A stretch of DNA of 19,862 bases from Deltaproteobacteria bacterium (lineage in GTDB: Bacteria; Desulfobacterota_C; Deferrisomatia; Deferrisomatales; JACRMM01): the NCBI GenBank assembly GCA_016218905.1, contig JACRCS010000987.1, forward strand, positions 1 to 19,862, read 5' to 3'. Positions 18,032 to 19,862 of this stretch are shown here, piece after piece; within the stretch, counting starts at the first letter, position 1; the number at the start of each line of letters is the position of its first letter. Both the position numbers and the translations under genes were made by a program. The notes beneath the pieces were generated by a model. The model did not search any database and had not been told where the DNA came from. It was given only the letters and a program-made list of their open reading frames with translations.

Positions 18032-18297
18032 TTCTTTCTGCCGCTCCGTTCGAGGCGGGTGTGGGCCGCCGCGGAGGTCGAAACCTGCGGGCCCTGCTCG
18101 ATTTCGCTGGTGGCGCCAGCGAAGGGAATGAGACGGGAGACGATCCGCCGTGGAGTGGCCGAACTGCACGACCCTCGAAGGATCTCCCGCCGGGGGCGGG
18201 TGCGAGCCCCTGGTGCGGGGGCGCATCCCTCGGTCGTCAAGAACCCGGCCCTTAAGAGGACCTCGATCGTCTGATTGACCCCGTTACCCACGATGAG
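18032..18297 (+). pseudogene. ISAzo13-family transposase, N-terminal fragment, frameshifted
   Basis: Translation in the frame ending with the TGA at 18272-18274 gives SRRVWAAAE, then CSISLVAPAKGMRRETIRRG and later GRVRAPGAG and NPALK. These match in order the N-terminal helix-turn-helix region I know from ISAzo13-family transposases (RRLWAAAEA, GGIS-VARATG-SR-TIR-G, GRIRRPGAGRK, DP-L). After NPALK the expected continuation, EDLDRLIDPVTHDE, resumes at 18256 in the next frame, implying a single lost base near 18255. Homology ends about 18297 and the catalytic domain is absent. The consensus arginine after GAG is also changed (GAGAH). The call rests on remembered family patterns; no terminal inverted repeats were identified. 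Confidence 0.72.
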
Positions 18298-18357
18298 CGG
18301 CCCGGCACCACGTCCAAAGGGCCCCGCAACCCTCTGGCCGGCCGGTGCCGGGTGACC

Positions 18358-18363
18358 TAGAAT
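18358..18363 (+). promoter_or_regulatory. Possible -10 box for the Uma2-family gene
   Basis: TAGAAT lies 38 bases before the ATG at 18402, in a GC-rich context just after the palindromic CCGGCCGG. No convincing -35 hexamer sits 16-18 bases upstream (CTGGCC is the best candidate), so this is tentative. Confidence 0.3.
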
Positions 18364-18387
18364 GGCCTCTCGAGCGCAGACGCGCGG

Positions 18388-18394
18388 AGAGGAG
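18388..18394 (+). promoter_or_regulatory. Shine-Dalgarno choosing the ATG at 18402
   Basis: AGAGGAG lies 7 bases before the ATG at 18402. It selects that start over an in-frame upstream codon at 18345, which has no ribosome site and would add 19 residues not typical of the family. Confidence 0.55.
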
Positions 18395-18401
18395 CCGCCC
18401 G

Positions 18402-18974
18402 ATGCCGGAAGGAGCCAAGAAGCCCGCGACGTACGATGATCTCTTCTCCCTGCCCGAGAACATGACCGGCCAGATCATCGACGGCGAATTGATCGCCACC
18501 CCGAGACCTTCGAGACGCCACGCGAGGGCCACCTCAGCCTTGAACAGCGAGCTCGGTCCTCCGTACGACTTCGGCCGCGGAGGTCCGGGCGGTTGGATCC
18601 TCCTCGTCGAGCCGGAGGTTGCGCTCGGAACGAATCTCGTCGTCCCGGACCTCGCCGGCTGGCGGAAGGAGCGCCTGGCGGAGCCCGAGGAGCACAACTG
18701 GATCTCCGTGGCACCGGACTGGGTGTGCGAGGTCCTCTCCCCCGGCACGGTGCGGTTGGACAGGATCCGTAAGATGGCGCTCTACGCCGAGCACGGGGTG
18801 CCCCACCTCTGGCTCGTCGACCCCATCGAGACGACACTCGAGGTCTTTCGGTTGGAGGGAGGGGCCTGGGTCCTTCGCGGCGCCTACGGCGGAGAGGAGA
18901 GGGTTCGGGCCGAGCCCTTCCCGGAGGCCGAGATCGAGCTCACGCACCTGTGGTGGGAGTCTCGGGAGACGTGA
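18402..18974 (+). CDS. Uma2-family (DUF820) PD-(D/E)XK-like endonuclease fold protein
   Basis: This 190-residue protein has the length and motif order of the Uma2/DUF820 family, which has a restriction-endonuclease-like fold but mostly unknown function. The motifs are an N-terminal YDDLFSLPEN with a following G-IIDGELIATP, then VVPDLAGW (D83), then WVCEVLSPGT (E110), then DRIRKMALYAEHGVPHLWLVDP (K124), and finally TLEVFRLEGGAW. The putative catalytic D, E and K are present. The gene has its own leader and ribosome site and lies 514 bases after brxHI, so it is probably not part of the BREX operon. It ends 12 bases before the convergent isomerase gene. Uma2 genes are often multicopy in some phyla and are not specifically linked to defence. 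Confidence 0.88.
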   Translation: MPEGAKKPATYDDLFSLPENMTGQIIDGELIATPRPSRRHARATSALNSELGPPYDFGRGGPGGWILLVEPEVALGTNLVVPDLAGWRKERLAEPEEHNWISVAPDWVCEVLSPGTVRLDRIRKMALYAEHGVPHLWLVDPIETTLEVFRLEGGAWVLRGAYGGEERVRAEPFPEAEIELTHLWWESRET

Positions 18975-18986
18975 AACCGAGATCGG

Positions 18987-19862
18987 CTAGACCGGAAACC
19001 CGAGGCGCGCCAGTAGACCTGGCGCCTCCCGCAGCGCCCCCTCGGAGCCGCCCGGCTGGACCTCGAGCACGAGGCGGGGCACCTTTTGGGCGAAGGGGGC
19101 GAGGGGGGCGAAGTCGAGGTCGCCCTCTCCGGGCGCCTTGTGGTCGTCCAGGCCCTTGGCGTCGTGGAGGTGAAAGCCCGCGGTCTGCTCCCGGAAGGCC
19201 TCCAGGAGCACCGTCGGGCTGTCCAGGAAGCCGTGGAGGATGAGGCTCGAGGCGTGGCCGGCGTCGTGCCAATAGGCGAGCGCCGCGCCCCGGAGCTCCC
19301 GGAAGATCAGCTCCAGGTCCGCCCGGTCGGGGATCTCCTCGGGGTGGACCCGGTTCTCGAGGCCAACGACGACGCCCCGCCGCTCCGCCTCGCGCGCGAG
19401 CCGGTCGAGACTTCCCAGGACGGCATCCCGGTGGGCGGGAGCGGCCCCCTTCCGGGCCGCGGCGACGCGCTCTCGCAGGTCTTCGTAGGCCGCGCTCGAG
19501 CGCTCTCCCCGGCGGATCATCTTCCCCAGGAGCCTCGCGTCCAACTCCGGAGCGAGATCCACGGACCCCAGGTGGAAGACGGCGACCGCCGCGCCGACGC
19601 CCTCGGCCCGGGCCAGGGTCTCGAAGGCGAGCCGGAGCGCGACCCTGCGCTCCTCCGGGTCGAGGCTCGAGAGGCGGGCGCGTTCCTCGTACGCTCGGAA
19701 CGGCGAGACGCCGGGCGGGCGGGGCAGGGGGTTGTGGACCGAGCTCGCGCTCACCTCACCCCGGGAGATCCGGCGGGCGAGGGCGCGGTACTGCGCGTCG
19801 GAGAGACGGTACTCGAGCTCGAGGGCCGAGAACCCGAGGCGCAGCGCGGCGTCGACGAGGGC
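18987..19862 (-). CDS. Sugar phosphate isomerase/epimerase-type TIM-barrel protein (5'-truncated by window edge)
   Basis: This is the xylose isomerase-like TIM-barrel (AP endonuclease 2) superfamily. The frame stays open to the right edge. The residues there (GFSALELEYRLSDAQYRAL, then ISRGEVSASSVHNPLP) are the expected second strand and helix of the barrel, so the gene begins outside the window and the GTG at 19754 is not its start. The visible part is 291 residues. Likely metal and substrate residues are in VFHLGSVDL, VGLENRVHPEEIPD, YWHDAGHAS, GFHLHDAKGLDDH and LVLEV, a pattern seen in family members with a divalent metal site. The substrate cannot be assigned. It is convergent with the Uma2-family gene and likely belongs to the chromosomal background rather than to the defence system. 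Confidence 0.88.
   Translation of the reverse strand, partial: ALVDAALRLGFSALELEYRLSDAQYRALARRISRGEVSASSVHNPLPRPPGVSPFRAYEERARLSSLDPEERRVALRLAFETLARAEGVGAAVAVFHLGSVDLAPELDARLLGKMIRRGERSSAAYEDLRERVAAARKGAAPAHRDAVLGSLDRLAREAERRGVVVGLENRVHPEEIPDRADLELIFRELRGAALAYWHDAGHASSLILHGFLDSPTVLLEAFREQTAGFHLHDAKGLDDHKAPGEGDLDFAPLAPFAQKVPRLVLEVQPGGSEGALREAPGLLARLGFPV

Larger units (their letters stand above)
17888..18401. other. Non-coding stretch with a transposase relic and the Uma2 leader
   Basis: This 514-base gap separates the BREX operon from the chromosomal flank. The first 140 bases (to about 18031) show nothing I recognise. The middle holds an ISAzo13-type transposase remnant, described separately. 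The last 100 bases are the leader of the Uma2-family gene. I see no rho-independent terminator for the BREX operon and no RNA gene. Confidence 0.6.

Noticed and set aside
17932..18255. 107-codon frame beginning ATG at 17932 as a small gene
   Set aside because: It overlaps the transposase relic in another frame, has low-complexity Arg/Gly/Ser composition and no ribosome site. The relic frame explains the region better.
1..19862. CRISPR array, tRNA or rRNA genes
   Set aside because: No regularly spaced repeats of CRISPR length, no tRNA-like cloverleaf and no rRNA signature were seen. The only periodic repeat is the short 19-base-period array before pglX.

Overview
The window is a high-G+C bacterial chromosome segment (roughly two-thirds G+C by eye). 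Coding is dense, with many GTG/TTG starts and 4-base gene overlaps. Nothing in it fixes the taxon. The style fits a GC-rich Gram-negative lineage such as Acidobacteriota or a myxobacteria-like group, but that is a weak inference.

Positions 1-17887 hold a type 2 BREX (Pgl, phage growth limitation) defence locus in the standard order. The order is pglW (Ser/Thr kinase, 5' end outside the window), pglX (adenine methyltransferase), pglY (large P-loop ATPase), pglZ (alkaline-phosphatase-fold protein), brxD (small ATPase) and brxHI (Lhr/DEAH-like helicase). All the hallmark catalytic motifs are intact: HRDIKPDN in the second PglW kinase, DPTCGS and NPPY in PglX, Walker A/B in PglY and BrxD, the metal-site motifs of PglZ, and helicase motifs I, II and VI in BrxHI. 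The system therefore looks functional.

Two departures from the textbook locus stand out. First, a 181-residue nucleotidyltransferase and an 82-residue unknown protein lie between pglX and pglY (7260-8050). They are joined to pglX and to each other by ATGA overlaps, and pglY starts three bases later, so they are built into the same polycistronic unit. Second, the 112-base gap between pglW and pglX carries three exact copies of TGATCATG at a strict 19-base period. A dispersed REP-like GC-rich element (hairpin plus G-quadruplex-forming strand) follows, ending just before the pglX Shine-Dalgarno. This looks like a control point separating the kinase from the effector genes.

Positions 17888-18401 are non-coding. 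They contain an N-terminal relic of an ISAzo13-family transposase with a one-base frameshift, a mobile-element scar at the edge of the defence locus. A Uma2-family (PD-(D/E)XK-like) protein follows at 18402-18974. Convergent to it is the 3' part of a sugar phosphate isomerase/epimerase-type TIM-barrel gene that runs off the right edge.

How the parts may work together: by analogy with characterised BREX/Pgl systems, PglX marks host DNA by adenine methylation, and PglW, PglY, PglZ, BrxD and BrxHI act with it to block replication of unmarked phage. The roles of the embedded nucleotidyltransferase and its small partner are not known from the sequence. They could be an accessory (toxin-antitoxin-like or signalling) module of this BREX operon.
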